Source of the DNA: Magnolia sinica | Taxonomy: Eukaryota > Streptophyta > Magnoliopsida > Magnoliales > Magnoliaceae | NCBI RefSeq assembly: GCF_029962835.1 | Contig: NC_080589.1 | Span: forward strand, 17,071,586-17,135,585 | Length of the DNA stretch: 64,000 nucleotides | Direction of reading: 5' to 3' | Part shown: positions 23,090 to 35,546 of the stretch, piece by piece | How the letters are laid out: the number at the start of each line of letters is the position of its first letter | Position numbering within the stretch: the stretch's first letter is position 1 | Notes under the pieces: model-generated | The model's input: only the letters and a program-made list of their open reading frames with translations | Databases searched by the model: none | Told to the model about the DNA's origin: nothing | Program-made: the position numbers and the translations under genes

Positions 23090-23460
23090 GCTCTGTAGAA
23101 GCCATCGTGATACATGGGTTCTACCCACTCCATTCATCCATTTTGAAAGATCATTTTAGCATGTAAAAATAAAAATGAGGCATATATAAAGCTCAAATAG
23201 ACCACATAGTGGTTCTCAAACAATCATAGTTAAAACTTTCTCACAAACTGCATAAGTTTTGGAACAAGCTGATATTTGTTATTTCTTTTAGTTCAGGTTT
23301 ATATGAACTTATGAATAGAGCTGTACACGAGTCGAGTATTGCCCTACTCATACTTAGCTCTTAACGCCCGAGTGTTGCTTCATTCTTGGGTTCAAAGCCT
23401 CAAATATCCTTCAAAATGGATGGACGGAGTGGATAAAACCCATACACCACGGTGGCTCCG
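23090..23460. mobile_element. GGGCCCACC-type fold-back element, copy I, interrupted
   Basis: Left part 'gatacatgggttctacccactccattcatccattttg', right part 'atggatggacggagtggataaaacccatacaccacggtgg', which pair. Around 23318-23350 a gagctgtacacgagtcgagt piece of the hAT-like family interrupts it. The following 23461-23903 has open frames but nothing recognisable. Confidence 0.5.
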
Positions 23461-23903
23461 GCACAATCCGCTTCCCTATCTACCGTACACGTGAAAATAA
23501 GCTCGGATGCACTTCACTCGAGGCCGTACAGTGCTGGAATTTATGCAAAGTTCGAAACCCCACCTGCGGTCTACCTGCTTTCACTACCACATGCGCCAAA
23601 AGAAGATATCCAAGTCGTTCATCAGGCTGGTTCTGCTCTCGGAATTACCTGTTTCAAAGTCGGGCCAGCCCGCACATACGTAGGCCGCATATATACCGTT
23701 GGCCAAAACTGTAGTCGTCAATTTCTTTTGTACATATGTGGCTCGTCAGATGATCAGGTGACCACAGCATAAGAGTTCCTGTGGCCCAGATATCTATACA
23801 GTGTAGGCCACCTGATGAACGGCTCGGATCTTGCAGTGGCATGTGTGGCAACGAGTACACTCCAGAGTGTTCTAGCGACTGCAAGTGCGGTTGAGAAGGC
23901 ACC

Positions 23904-24486
23904 CTAAGGGCCCGTTTGATTTTCCGGCTCAAGTGTAATTATCATGGAAATGGATAATAATTACCTAGGTAATTTGCGCATCAATTTATAACATTAATGA
24001 GGGGCCATCATGATGTATGTTACTTATCCATAGCGCTCATTTGTTATGCTAGCCGAATTTATGACATAAGCAAAAAAATGAGACAGATCCAAAGGTCAAC
24101 TGGACCACACCACAAGAAACAATAGGAATCGAATGCCTACCATTAAAATCTTTTTGGGGCCCTTAAAAGTTTTGGATCAAGCTGATATTTGTGTTTTCCT
24201 CTTATCCACACCTGTGTCACCCGATGAACAGGTTAGATGATGACAAAACCTTAATGTGGGCCCAGTGAAAAAAAATAACTTTTAATGGTGGATGAATTAC
24301 GGCTAATGTTTCCTTTAGTGTGGGCCATTTGAGTGTTGGGTTTGCCTCAATTTTTTATTTATATTCTAAAATGTTCAATTAAAATATATGGACGGTGTGG
24401 ATATATCATATACATTACAGTGGGGTTTACATATTTAAGTCAACACTTTTGTTTAGATTTTCAAGGTGAAATTACTCTCGTATTTA
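23904..24486. mobile_element. Fold-back element, copy H, left portion
   Basis: Starts ctaagggcccgtttgatttt, a terminus style seen in hAT-type miniature elements. It runs through the family middle (ggaccacaccacaagaaaca; tttaatggtggatgaattac) and stops where the copia LTR begins. Its last 160 bp (24324-24485) reappear in the same orientation at 46316 on the far side of the copia element. Confidence 0.65.
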
Positions 24487-26232
24487 TATAGCCCTTTGTG
24501 TTGTCAAATTTGTGGTGCCAAAGACACTGTTATGAAGTTTGCATCTGTGAAGAACAATGCTCTACTCAAGATCAACTTAGGTTGACAAGCACTGTTCACA
24601 AGTCAAGAATCTCAAGAAGCTTTCAAGTTCAACCTCAAGATCTCAAGAAGCTTTCAAGTTCAATCTCAAGATCTCAAAAAGCTCTCAAGTTTAAACGACA
24701 TCAAGACTTCAAGCTCCATTACTTTCAAAGGTCACTCGTCTCTAAAGTTTCAATGTCCTTACTTCACTATTGAGGTATGACTGACCTTAGGTTGACCTTT
24801 AGAGTAGGCCATTTTGGATACATAATTCATATGTTTTATATAAGTGAGTTTGGTCTGTTCTAAGACTAGTCCTGGACTTTGTTTGACTAGTCCTAGCACT
24901 GCTTCGACCTGTCTAAACATTTCCTGAATTAGTCATAAGTTTATTACAAAAATTGAAAATTTTCTGTTAGGCTTCGACTAGTCCTGGGGACTTTGACCAG
25001 TCATAGGAACAGTGTTGACTGCATCTTCGACCAGTCGTAGACCTACGACTCAAAGAACAATGTTGAAATTCGGCCACCTACGACCAGTCGAAGGGATCCT
25101 ACGACCAGTCGAAGGAAACCTACGACCAGTCGTGAAACTGCCAAATCTTATTGCACCCAAATTTTTAAATATCTGTTGGTTCTACGACCAGTCGTAGAGG
25201 TCCTTAGACCAGTCGAAGGCGTGATTTGCTCACCTATAAATAGAGCACGAATCTCAGAATTATACATGAAAATAAAAGAACTTCAAGCTAAATTAATTCG
25301 GCCTTCTGAGAGATAAGTCGGTGCTCCATATAAGCTAAGTGTGCATATTTAATATTCTCTTTCTTTAGCTTTCTTAATTAATTTTGTTTCTTGTATTCCA
25401 ATCTAATCTGAAAAGAGGAATTGTTGTTTTCCTTTTTCTGGAATCAAAATCAATTAGAGCTAGCCCTTTTGTTTTAATTTAAAATCTATTAGAACCTAGA
25501 ACCATTATAAAGTGAGTATTGGACATTGAACTTTGACATTCAAATCTCTACTCCAACTTGGTTCTTTTGGGCTGCTACAATGAAGGAGAAAATCAAGTAT
25601 TTTACAATTTGTGTTATTTACATTGTTTGGTTTTATTTGAGGTTAAGCCAGAAAAATCTCAAAGTTGTTAGTTATCTGAGGAGAGCTAGAAAACTCAAAA
25701 GTGAGGGTTTTTGAATTGTGTAAGCCCTTTGAAAAGACACAATTGTGAAGATTTTGGCTGAACCTGTGAAAACCTATTTGATAGTGAATGCTAATATTCC
25801 CTGTGTGAGGATATTAGGAGTAGAGTAGCATTCTGTGTGGCTGTTGTTTAACAGTTGGTGAACACACAGGCGAACCACTATAATTCTTTGTGTTGTGGAT
25901 GTGTGATTTATATTTCCTATCTTTTATCATTCAGAATTGTGGAATGTATGTGTGGATGTGAATGTTGTAATAATTTAGATTTACATTTCAGCATTATATT
26001 TTTGCTATCTCTTTATTACTTTGAGCTTCAGTTTCTCTATTTGTTCTAGTAAGGTTGCCCTACCATTTTTATGGTGCAGGGTTGTCCTTAGAACTATCAA
26101 TATTTTGAGCTAGCATTCAGCAGTGTGAAGTGAATTATTTATTCAGTTCTATCTTTCTATATTTCTGCAGTATTTATCTTAAAATTTGGCATAGTCCTAT
26201 TCACCCCCCCTCTAGGACATATAGATTGGCCA
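24487..26232 (+). repeat. 5' LTR of the SIRE-type copia element
   Basis: Colinear with 44729-46317. Contains tandem agaagctttcaagttcaa units at 24610-24690 and a cluster of cgaccagtcgWRg motifs between 25029 and 25220. The end near 26232 is set by the primer-binding site that follows, since the other LTR has lost this part. Confidence 0.85.
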
Positions 26233-26239
26233 TTTCAAG

Positions 26240-26251
26240 TGGTATCAGAGC
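26240..26251 (+). other. Primer-binding site, tRNA-Met type
   Basis: TGGTATCAGAGC, complementary to the 3' end of initiator tRNA-Met, the usual primer of plant copia elements. Confidence 0.9.
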
Positions 26252-26320
26252 CTAATAGCTTGCTCTTATTGCTTTTATTTGGATTTAATTCCTGAGCTAA
26301 CGATCTCAGCTATATAAAAG

Positions 26321-27922
26321 ATGTCAAATTTTGATAGCCTATCAGTCACTAGGCCTTCACCCCTTGATGGTTCCAACTATGCCTATTGGAAAGCCGGGAT
26401 GAGGATCTTCCTCAAATCAATGGATGAGAGCGTATGGCAAGCCATAGTGACTGAATGGAATTCTCCTACCACTAAAGTGATTGGAATCGATGGTTCAAAA
26501 TCAATGAGAGTAACTCCGTATTTCTCTTGGACCACACTTCAGAAAACTGAGAGTAGTGCAAATGCTAAAGCACTAAATGCAATTACTTATGCACTATCAC
26601 CGGATGAATTCAAAAGAATTATATCCTGTGATTCTGCAAAACATGCTTGGGATATATTGGAAATGACACACGAGGGTACTTCAATTGTTAAGAAATCTAA
26701 GATACAAATCCTCACAACTAAATTTGAGGAAATACGTATGGAAGAAAATGAAATGTTCATGGACTTCTATACCAGATTAAATGACATTGTAAACTCTATG
26801 TGGGGTCTAGGCGATAAAATTCCTGAAAGCAAGATATGTGCTAAAATACTACGCTCACTTCCTGAACGGTTCAATTCTAAAGTAACCGCAATCCAGGAAC
26901 TTCGTGATACGGACAATATGAGGGTTGAGGAATTAGTTGGCTCATTACAGACTTATGAGTTAACCTTTAAAGCTCCAAAAGGTAAATCTATTGCTTTAAA
27001 AACTTCTAAAAATGGTTTTCATGAAAATGATTTAAACTCTGATTTAGAAAACTCTGAGGATGATATGGCTCTTTTGGCAAAGAGATTTTATAAAAATTTT
27101 AAAAGTAAAAAGAGGGTTGATTTTCAAAAAGCATTTGATAAAAAGAAACCTAAACCTAAAACTAGAAAATCATTAAAAGACAGTCAATGTTACAACTGCC
27201 ATGAGTATGGGCATTTGGCTAACAAATGTCCTAATAAGGGCAAGTCAAAAAAGAAAAGTATGATGGCTACTTGGGATGAGTCCTCTGATTCTGAAGTCTC
27301 TTCTGAATCAGAAGATTCTGAAATTGAGTCATGGTGTGATGTTAAGGCCCTTATAACTCTAGCTAAATTCACTTTTTCAGATAATGATGACTTGACTAAT
27401 GAAGAAAATCTGAATAGTGAATATGAAAATGAAGATGATCTTCAAGATGCTTACAATGCCCTATACAAGGAAAGTTGTAAAATTGCTGTGAAATTGAAAC
27501 TTCAAAAAGAGAAATTTTCTAAACTCAAAGAAATTTATGAATCTCTTGTTTTAGAAAAGTCCCATATTTCAGACTATTTTGAAAAGACAAAATGCGATTT
27601 AGATTTTAAAACCTCCCAGTTTGAAAATCTTAAATCTGAAAACGAACAACTAAAACATGAAGTCTCTTCTCTCTTGAGTTTAAAGGAAACCTGGAAATAT
27701 GCCCAAGGTGATCCTAAATTAGAAAAACTCTTATCTGGATCGAGAAAATGTGGCGATCGATCCGGTCTGGGCTATGACAAGAGTGTTCCTCCTAAACCGA
27801 AGAATACTTCTCCCACGTTTGTAAAGGGAGAGATCTTAAACTCAAAAGGGAAAGATCAAATGTTTTCTAAAAACTTTAAATCTTTTCAAAAACCTAAAAG
27901 ACATATCAACTATAAAAAGTAA
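26321..27922 (+). CDS. gag of the SIRE-type copia element
   Basis: Open frame of 533 residues that looks whole. The N-terminus has the copia gag signature (PLDGSNYAYWKAGMRIFLKS). A UBN2-type capsid region spans about residues 60-220. A single zinc knuckle, CYNCHEYGHLANKC, lies at about residues 290-303. An acidic serine-rich stretch follows (about 315-380), then a long coiled-coil-like C-terminal part rich in K, E and L. The size and coiled-coil tail fit the large gag of the SIRE/Maximus group, which packages element RNA. It is not a host gene: it sits just after the primer-binding site, inside the LTR pair. Confidence 0.88.
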   Translation: MSNFDSLSVTRPSPLDGSNYAYWKAGMRIFLKSMDESVWQAIVTEWNSPTTKVIGIDGSKSMRVTPYFSWTTLQKTESSANAKALNAITYALSPDEFKRIISCDSAKHAWDILEMTHEGTSIVKKSKIQILTTKFEEIRMEENEMFMDFYTRLNDIVNSMWGLGDKIPESKICAKILRSLPERFNSKVTAIQELRDTDNMRVEELVGSLQTYELTFKAPKGKSIALKTSKNGFHENDLNSDLENSEDDMALLAKRFYKNFKSKKRVDFQKAFDKKKPKPKTRKSLKDSQCYNCHEYGHLANKCPNKGKSKKKSMMATWDESSDSEVSSESEDSEIESWCDVKALITLAKFTFSDNDDLTNEENLNSEYENEDDLQDAYNALYKESCKIAVKLKLQKEKFSKLKEIYESLVLEKSHISDYFEKTKCDLDFKTSQFENLKSENEQLKHEVSSLLSLKETWKYAQGDPKLEKLLSGSRKCGDRSGLGYDKSVPPKPKNTSPTFVKGEILNSKGKDQMFSKNFKSFQKPKRHINYKK

Positions 27923-28071
27923 AACCAAAGTCCTTTGGCAGAAAAGATAGTTGATTTACTTAAGGAGCTTCTAAAGTCTAACTCACTAGGTCATACTTAT
28001 AACTCTTACAATCGAAAGAAGACCTGCTATCCTCCTAAACCCAAAATGGTTATGAAATGGGTTCCAAAGGT

Positions 28072-30126
28072 TGTTCACTCCCCAAGTATAGGGTTGTGAT
28101 GTAGTAATAAACTCGGTGAGACCGAGGTCGAATCCCAAGGGACTGATATCTGTACGTGATCTGAAACTAAGTAGAAATAGAACTAGAATAAGATGAAATC
28201 TAAATCGAATGAATTTGAGGGAATAATGGTGAAATATTAATCTAAAACTTGAGAGAAATTAGAGATAAGAAACTAGGGATTCAGAGGATCCACTTGTAGA
28301 GATCAAGGAGATCTTTATGCCTACTTCAAAATTCATGGAACTTAAACTGAACTTCCTCTGATATAATTTTTAAAGAGATGAAAGGTATATGAATTAGAAT
28401 GGATTCCATCACCAAACCATGCCCAGGAGACAAAGTCAACAACAGAATTAAACTAATTACCAACCAATCAGATGTTTATGAAGGTTAGGAAGGATACCGC
28501 CATCCAACCATGCCCAGGAGACGATGGCGAACAACAGGGCTTCCTGACGTCATAATCAAAATAAGGAAAAAGAAATACTCAAAGCCATTGCAAACCCATT
28601 GTAATGTCAGTCACAACAGGCCATTAAAAAGTACAAATATTCTCATAATAAAATTAAATAAAAAATCCCTTCAATCTAAACAAAAGGCACACGCATACAA
28701 TCTCCCATCACTCTACAAGCTTCACCTCTTAGCCCTAGCTAAGAGGTTTAGCCTAGAATAGACATGATGAGGCTTAGACCTCTAAACAATTTCATAGGCA
28801 AAATAAGAAAGAAATAAAAGGAGAAGTAGAATCGAAACCGTCTTCACCGTCTTCTCTTTTATGCACCTCCGACCCCAGCCGTCTCGATCCCCGTCTCTCT
28901 CTCTTTCCTCTTTATAACAGTCTGGAGGCGGTGGATAATGCAATTCTCATCATGCGCAGCAAACCTGCATTCGACTCACGTTTGGCACCAATAGCTGACC
29001 TATTTTCAGAATCTGGTCCATTCATTATCCTTGAGCATGGTCGGTCCCACCTTGGGAATAATTTGGACAGTCCAGATGGATGGTCCAGATCGGACTGATC
29101 AATGCAGAGGGTGGCCCACAACATTCCTCCGCAAGCTCTGTTGCGAAACAGAGCTTACAGACTGCTGTTTTGATGATCGGTGGCCCCCAGGATGACGTTC
29201 CATAGAAAATCCATGCCGTCCATTAGAATCAGAACAAAAAACTATTCAGAGATGGCTGGTTTTGGATCTGCTTTGACGTGGCCCACGAAATCTGTAAAGC
29301 CACCGTCCATTATACGTTTGAAGTTGCATCCGTGTGTATACACATGTATGGGTCCCAGAAAACACCTAGTGTATGGTCTATTTTTCCTCCCAAGCATAAT
29401 GGATGGACCCGATTGTCCATATAATGGACGGTGTGGGCCCACTCCGTGGTTCAGCGGACGCACGTCCGTTTCTCTGGCGGAAAATTGAATTTTCGTTTTT
29501 GGTTTTTAGAAAGTAACGGGTTAGCGCAATGGTTGATTGGATCTTGGACCAGTGCACGTCCAATGCATGTGTACCCTATGTACACGCAGTGTACGTGTGG
29601 GGTCCATCATGATGTACTCAAGAAATATGCTCCATCCATCCATTTTGTCAGCTCATTTAATGAGTTGAGCCCAAGATTGAGGCATATCTAGATATCAGGT
29701 GGGCCCTAAATCAGAGTTTTATAGGCTGATGTGTCCGTTGGGCCACTTCCACAAGGATCCAATGATTAAAATTTGACGTGTACGGTTAATTTGGGTTCCT
29801 CAGGTCAAATATAAAGTTTCGAGCTAAACGGATAGTGGGAACCCTATGATCTTACATTCTGGACCAATTTCGGGCTTGTTGAGCTTCAGTTTCTCGATTT
29901 TCTCGGATCTCTGGCGTGTAAATCCGTTGATCTTGCTCCTCTGGGGTCCATCCCTTGCCTTGGTGATTCTGGAGCGTCAAATCCATGCATTTAGCAGCCT
30001 TTTCCAGTCCAAGCTCGTAAATACACCTTGCATCACAAACACGATTAAATTGAGCCGCTAAACCGTACCATGTTCCTAAATCTATGTAATAAATGGGGTT
30101 TAATATGCAATATTTGACCCTCAACA
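28072..30126 (-). repeat. 3' LTR of the Athila-type element
   Basis: 2055 bp, highly similar to 37717-39800 except for a central block (28933-29078) that has no counterpart in the other LTR. Bases 29597-29760 contain GGGCCCACC fold-back family sequence, also present in the partner LTR. Confidence 0.92.
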
Positions 30127-31466
30127 CAACCCCCAACCAGCATCTTGCTAGTCCCGAGCAAGGTATGCGAAAAATAAGTTGAGAATTATAGGACAATTTG
30201 TATAAACTTAAGTAATTTTTGAAAAACAACCCAGAGACTAGAATTCTAAGATTCATGAATGTTGGGCAGTACTTTCTCTTGGAATCAAACACACGGTACA
30301 CTTCATAATCAAGTTCCAAGTATTAATCCATCAATTAGAAAAATTCTAAACATCGAGTTCCATGAGTGCAGTGTAATCTCAACTTATTATCATTAAAATT
30401 CACTTCTCTATTTCAGGATATCATTGGTAACCAACAAGAGGATTCATGACAAACAAACTTGTCTCACACATTATCTTTTTCTTCTTTTAATTTTTGATTT
30501 TTTCATTAAAAGTAACGCCAAGAAGGGGAATCAAATCCTCACCTATAGGGAGCAAACCTATGGTAAAGACTGTACACCCAATCCTTTTCAAATATCATCC
30601 ATGGGGAATCAAATCCTCACCTATAGGGAGCAAACCTATGGTAAAGATTGTTCGCCCAATCCATTCAATTTTTCAAGTTGGTTCCTTTCATGTTTAGTGA
30701 TTACCAAGTTAATCCTTCAATATCGAACTGAACCCTTAATGTGCAAGCGAGATGTGTTTTGTGAAATCATGACTCAATCAATGTTTACAACTTTTAATTC
30801 TGGATTAACAATTCAAACTTAATTTTGAAATCTAAAAGATACTGAGTCCAAGAGTCACAAATTACCAACATTACGCATCTTGAAATTCACAAGAAATTCC
30901 AAAAAAATTAAAAAATTTCACAATTTTTGCTCAAGACTAAGAAAACACTGATTAGGAAACCTAATCTCCCACCCCCAACCTAAAATCTACATTGTCCTCA
31001 ATGTAAAAGAAATAAGCATGCAATGCACATGGGACAATGAAAATATAAGAAGAGTGATGGAAAGATAGTACTTGGACGAAAGAATCAAGAAGCTTTCCAA
31101 AAATATCTACGTAAGAGCGGGTCAGCACAAGAGAGAAACCAACAGAAGTAAAATAAAAATAACAAAAAATAAAATCCTACCTACACCACTTTCGCAGGTG
31201 CTCTCGATTGCATTTAGCGTATGCAACAAGCCTTTAAACCCCTAGGTTGCCCCTAGTGGACGAGTTGTAGTCTCGTGAGGGTTTGCAGCAATGTTACCCA
31301 CAAACATTGAACTAACTAACTAAGAAAATGAAACGGAATGAAAAGCTGGGTTGGCTCCCAGGAGCGCTAAGTTTACCGTCTATCCTAAAACAGCATAAAG
31401 GAAACTACCCTAGTCCTATGAAAATAGGAAACCTACCTATACCTCCATCAGACTAGGAGATCAATC
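30127..31466 (-). other. Spacer between pol and 3' LTR of the Athila-type element
   Basis: About 1.3 kb with no open frame of note and no recognisable envelope-like domain, although this is where Athila relatives sometimes carry one. It contains a 78-bp direct repeat at 30525-30666 (ggggaatcaaatcctcacct at 30525 and 30603). A G-rich run on the minus strand next to the LTR (about 30127-30136) serves as polypurine tract. Confidence 0.7.
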
Positions 31467-34400
31467 CTAGTAAACAGGATCAGTCAGAGGTATGGACATG
31501 TCCTCTGAATCAAATTTCTCGACAAATGGCTTTAAGCGATGTCCATTTACTTTAAACTCCTTGCCATTGTCAGGATCTCTTATCTCAACGGCCCCATGAG
31601 GATACGCAGTGACCACAATGTAAGGGCCAGTCCAACGAGATCGAAGCTTACCTGGAAAGAGATGTAATCGAGAATTATACAAAAGGACTTTTTGACCAGG
31701 TGTGAATGATTTCCGTAGAATACGTTGGTCATGAAACGCCTTCATTCTGTCTTTGTAAATTCTCGAGTTCTCGTACGCATCGTTCCGGATTTCTTCAAGT
31801 TCATTTAATTGAAGTTTACGTAGCGAGCCAGCGTTGTCCAGATTGAAATTCAGATTTTTGATCGCCCAGTATGCTTTATGTTCCAACTCCACAAGCAAGT
31901 GACAAGCTTTCCTATAGACAAGTCTAAAGGGAGACGTTCCAATAGGGGTTTTAAAAGCAGTATGGTATGCCCATAAGGCATCGGTCAATCGGATTAACCA
32001 ATCCTTACGATCAAGGTTAACTGTTTTCTCCAAAATGTGTTTAATTTTCCTATTGAAAATCTCAGCTTGTCCACTTGTTTGTGGATGGTATGGGGTGCTC
32101 ACCTTATGAGAGATACTGTATTTCTTCATTAAGCTCTCGAATGGTCTATTACAAAAGTGTGAGCCCCCATCACTAATGATGGCTCGAGGCATCCCGAACC
32201 ATGAAAGGATGTTCTCTTTTAAGAATTTAATGACCGTGCGATGGTCATTATTTCGGCACGGAATTGCTTCGACCCATTTAGTGACATAATCTACGGCGAG
32301 CAAAATATAAAAATTTTCAAATGATTGGAAGAATGGTCCCATGAAATCGATGCCCCAACAGTCAAATGCTTCTATGATAAGGATGGGATTCAAAGGCATC
32401 ATATTTCGACGGGACAATGCTCCCAATTTTTAACAACGCTCATAAGCCTTACAAGACTCATGAGTGTCCTTGAACATAGTGGGCCAATAAAAGCCACACT
32501 GTAAAATCTTGGCCATGGTCTTTTTAGCAGAAAAGTGACCACCACAGGCCTGTGAGTGAAGAAGGAGATGACACTCTGATGCTCATCATCTGGCACACAT
32601 CTCCTTAGGATTTGGTCTGGGCAATATTTAAACAAATATGGATCGTCTTAGAAAAAGTTGCGCACCTCGGTAAAGAATTTCTTCTTATCTTGTGCAGTCC
32701 ACTGCGTTGGTATGGAACCTGTGGCAAGATAATTAGCAATATCAGCGAACCAAGGTGAATGAGAGACTCTAAACAGTTGTTCATCAGGGAACATGTCATT
32801 GATATGGGTCGCCTCAAGGGAATCAGAGGTATTAAGGCGAGAAAGGTGGTCGGCCACTACGTTCTCTACTCCCTTTTTATCTTTAATCTCCAAATCAAAC
32901 TCTTGGAGTAGAAGGATCCATCGTATCAGGCGGGGCTTAGAATCATTCTTAGAAAGAAGATACTTAAGTGCCGCATGATCTGTGTAGATAATGATCTTGG
33001 ATCCGATCAAGTAGGACCTAAATTTGTCCAAGGCGAACACTACGGCTAAGAGTTCCTTTTCCGTAGTCGAGTAGTTCACTTGGGCAGGATTTAAAGTCCT
33101 ACTCGCGTAATGAATGACGTAGGGCCTCTTATCTTTTCTCTGACCTAGAACCGCTCCAAGAGCATAATCAGAAGCGTCGCACATAAGTTCAAAAGGAATG
33201 CTCCAGTCGGGTGGTTGTATGATGGGTGCACTAGTCAACATGCCCTTAAGCTTAGTGAAAGCTTCCTGACATGGCTCAGTCCACTCGTATGGTGCATCCT
33301 TTTGAAGTAGATTACATAAAGGACGAGAGAGGAGACTAAAGTCCTTTATGAATCTTCTGTAAAACCCTGCGTGTCCTAAGAAGGACCGCATGTCTCTAAT
33401 GCTCTTGGGTGGAGGTAGGTTAGAGATAAGATCGATTTTTGCCTTATCCACCTCGATTCCTTTGGACGAGATAATATGTCCAAGGACAATTCCCTTATGA
33501 ACCATGAAATGACACTTCTCCCAATTAAGTACCAAGTTCTTTTCTTCACATCTTTTCAGCACACATTTAAGACTCTCTAAGCACTCGCTGAAAGATGAAC
33601 CGAAAACAGAGAAATCATCCATGAAGATCTCTAGATATTTCCCCACCATGTCAGAAAAGATACTCATCATACATCGCTGAAAGGTGGCAGGGGCATTACA
33701 TAATCCGAATGGCATCCTTCTGTAGGCAAAGGTGCCGTAGGGACATGTAAATGTAGTCTTTTCCTAGTCCTCAGGGGCGATTTCAATCTGATTGTAGCCC
33801 GAATACCCGTCAAGGAAACAGTAATAGGAATGACCAGCTAGCCTTTCCAAGATTTGATCAATGAAGGGCAAAGGAAAGTGGTCCTTCCTCGTGACGGTAT
33901 TCAGCTTCCTGTAGTCAATGCACATTCTCCAACCAGTAGTAACTCTAGTTGGCACGAGTTCATTATTAGCATTGGCTACGATGGTGATCCCGGACTTCTT
34001 AGGAACCACCTGAGTTGGACTCACCCATTGACTATCGGATATGGGGTATATGATACCCACATCCAATAGTTTAAGAACCTCAGCCTTAACCACTTTCCTC
34101 ATGTTTGGATTTAGTCCACGTTGTGATTGCCGAGCGGTCTTCGCATTATCCTCAAGATATATGCGGTGAGTACAAATCGAGGGGTCGATTCCCTTGAGGT
34201 CAGCTATCGTCCATCCAAGGACTCCCTTATGCTCAATGAGAGTAGATATAAGCATACTCTCTTATTCTTTCTCCAGATGGGCAGAGATCACCATCGGGTA
34301 CATCTCATCTTGACCTAAATAGACATCTTTCAAATCAGAGGGCAAAGGTTTTAGGTTAAGCTTCGGCGGCTTGAGGTTTGACGGTAAAGGCACTACATCC

Positions 34401-35300
34401 GTTTGAGGCAACTCTTCAAATTGTGGCCTCCACCGGTTAACTTCAAGTACCGGTGCAGTATCAAGCAAGGCACACGTCTCCCTAATCATGTCATCATCAA
34501 AATCATGGGAGTAGGCTAGGCACGTCTCTAAAGGGTCAAAGGATAAGGTCAGAGGTGTCGTATCTTCCACGAAAGAGTCAACCATGTTAATGTCATGGAA
34601 ATCGTCATCATCCTCTAAGTTCCTGCCGTAATTAAAAAAAGATGTTTAACTCCAATGTTATATTCCCAAAAGACATAGTCATGACACCATTCCTGCAATT
34701 GATAATTGCGTTTGAAGTGGCAAGGAATGGGCGACCAAGAATGACGGGATTCTGACTGCTCATGTTATTGATGGGTTCGGTGTCCAGGATGATAAAATCT
34801 ACAGGGTAGTAAAATCTATCAACTTGGACCAACACATCCTCAATTATCCCTCTTGGTACATGAACAGAGCGATCAGCAAGTTGTAGTGTGGTTAGGGTGG
34901 ATTTTAATTCACCCAAACCTAACTGCTTGTATACTGAGTAGGGAATCAAATTGACGCTCGCTCCTAAGTCAAGAAGTGCATGATCAATTCGATGGTCCCC
35001 GATTACACATGATATGGTTGGGCTACCAAGATCTTTGAACTTTCGTGGCATGTCTTGCTTTAGGATGGCACTCACTTTCTCGGTCAAGAAGATCTTCTTT
35101 TGAATACTCTACCGTCGTTTGATCGTGCATAAGTCTTTCAGGATTTTGGCATATGAAGGTATCTGTTTTACGACATCAAGTAGAGGAATGTTGACTTTCA
35201 CTTGTTTCAACACCTCTAGGATATCCTGAGAGTTAGAGAGAGGTTTTGGTGCGACCAACCGTTGGGAAAATGGAGCAACTGGCTTTTCTAGAAGTTCCGG
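31467..35300 (-). pseudogene. pol remnant of the Athila-type element
   Basis: Reading from right to left: an aspartic protease region (LLDLGASVNLIPYS, then VILGRPFLAT), reverse transcriptase ([48 protein letters not shown]), RNase H ([24 protein letters not shown]) and integrase (GIDFMGPF, then [14 protein letters not shown]). The gypsy order, integrase last, is clear and the wording is typical of Athila. Broken. Confidence 0.92.
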
Positions 35301-35546
35301 TTCTAATTTTTATGGGGCATCACTAGATCCATCATTGTTATCCTCTTCTAGTTCTTGAGGCTTTTCGGGCCTAACCGGAAGGGTTTTATTAATGATCTTC
35401 CCACTCCTAAGAGTGGTGATGGATTTAGCGTGCTCCATTTTATTTGAAGAGCTGGGATTACTTATCTCGTACTGCGGTTTAGGATTGGGGAGCGATTGTG
35501 CAAGAAGCATCCCCTTTTCTATAACCGTCATACGTGAATCCATCTT

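Noticed and set aside
23452-23772. Plus-strand frame of 106 residues as a gene
   Set aside because: Starts in the right arm of a fold-back element, has no known motif, and an equally long frame runs on the other strand.
26321-27922. Host zinc-knuckle protein
   Set aside because: It lies directly after a tRNA-Met primer-binding site between two LTRs and has copia gag wording, so it belongs to the element.
30127-31466. Envelope-like gene of the Athila-type element
   Set aside because: The position would fit, but there is no open frame or membrane-protein character.
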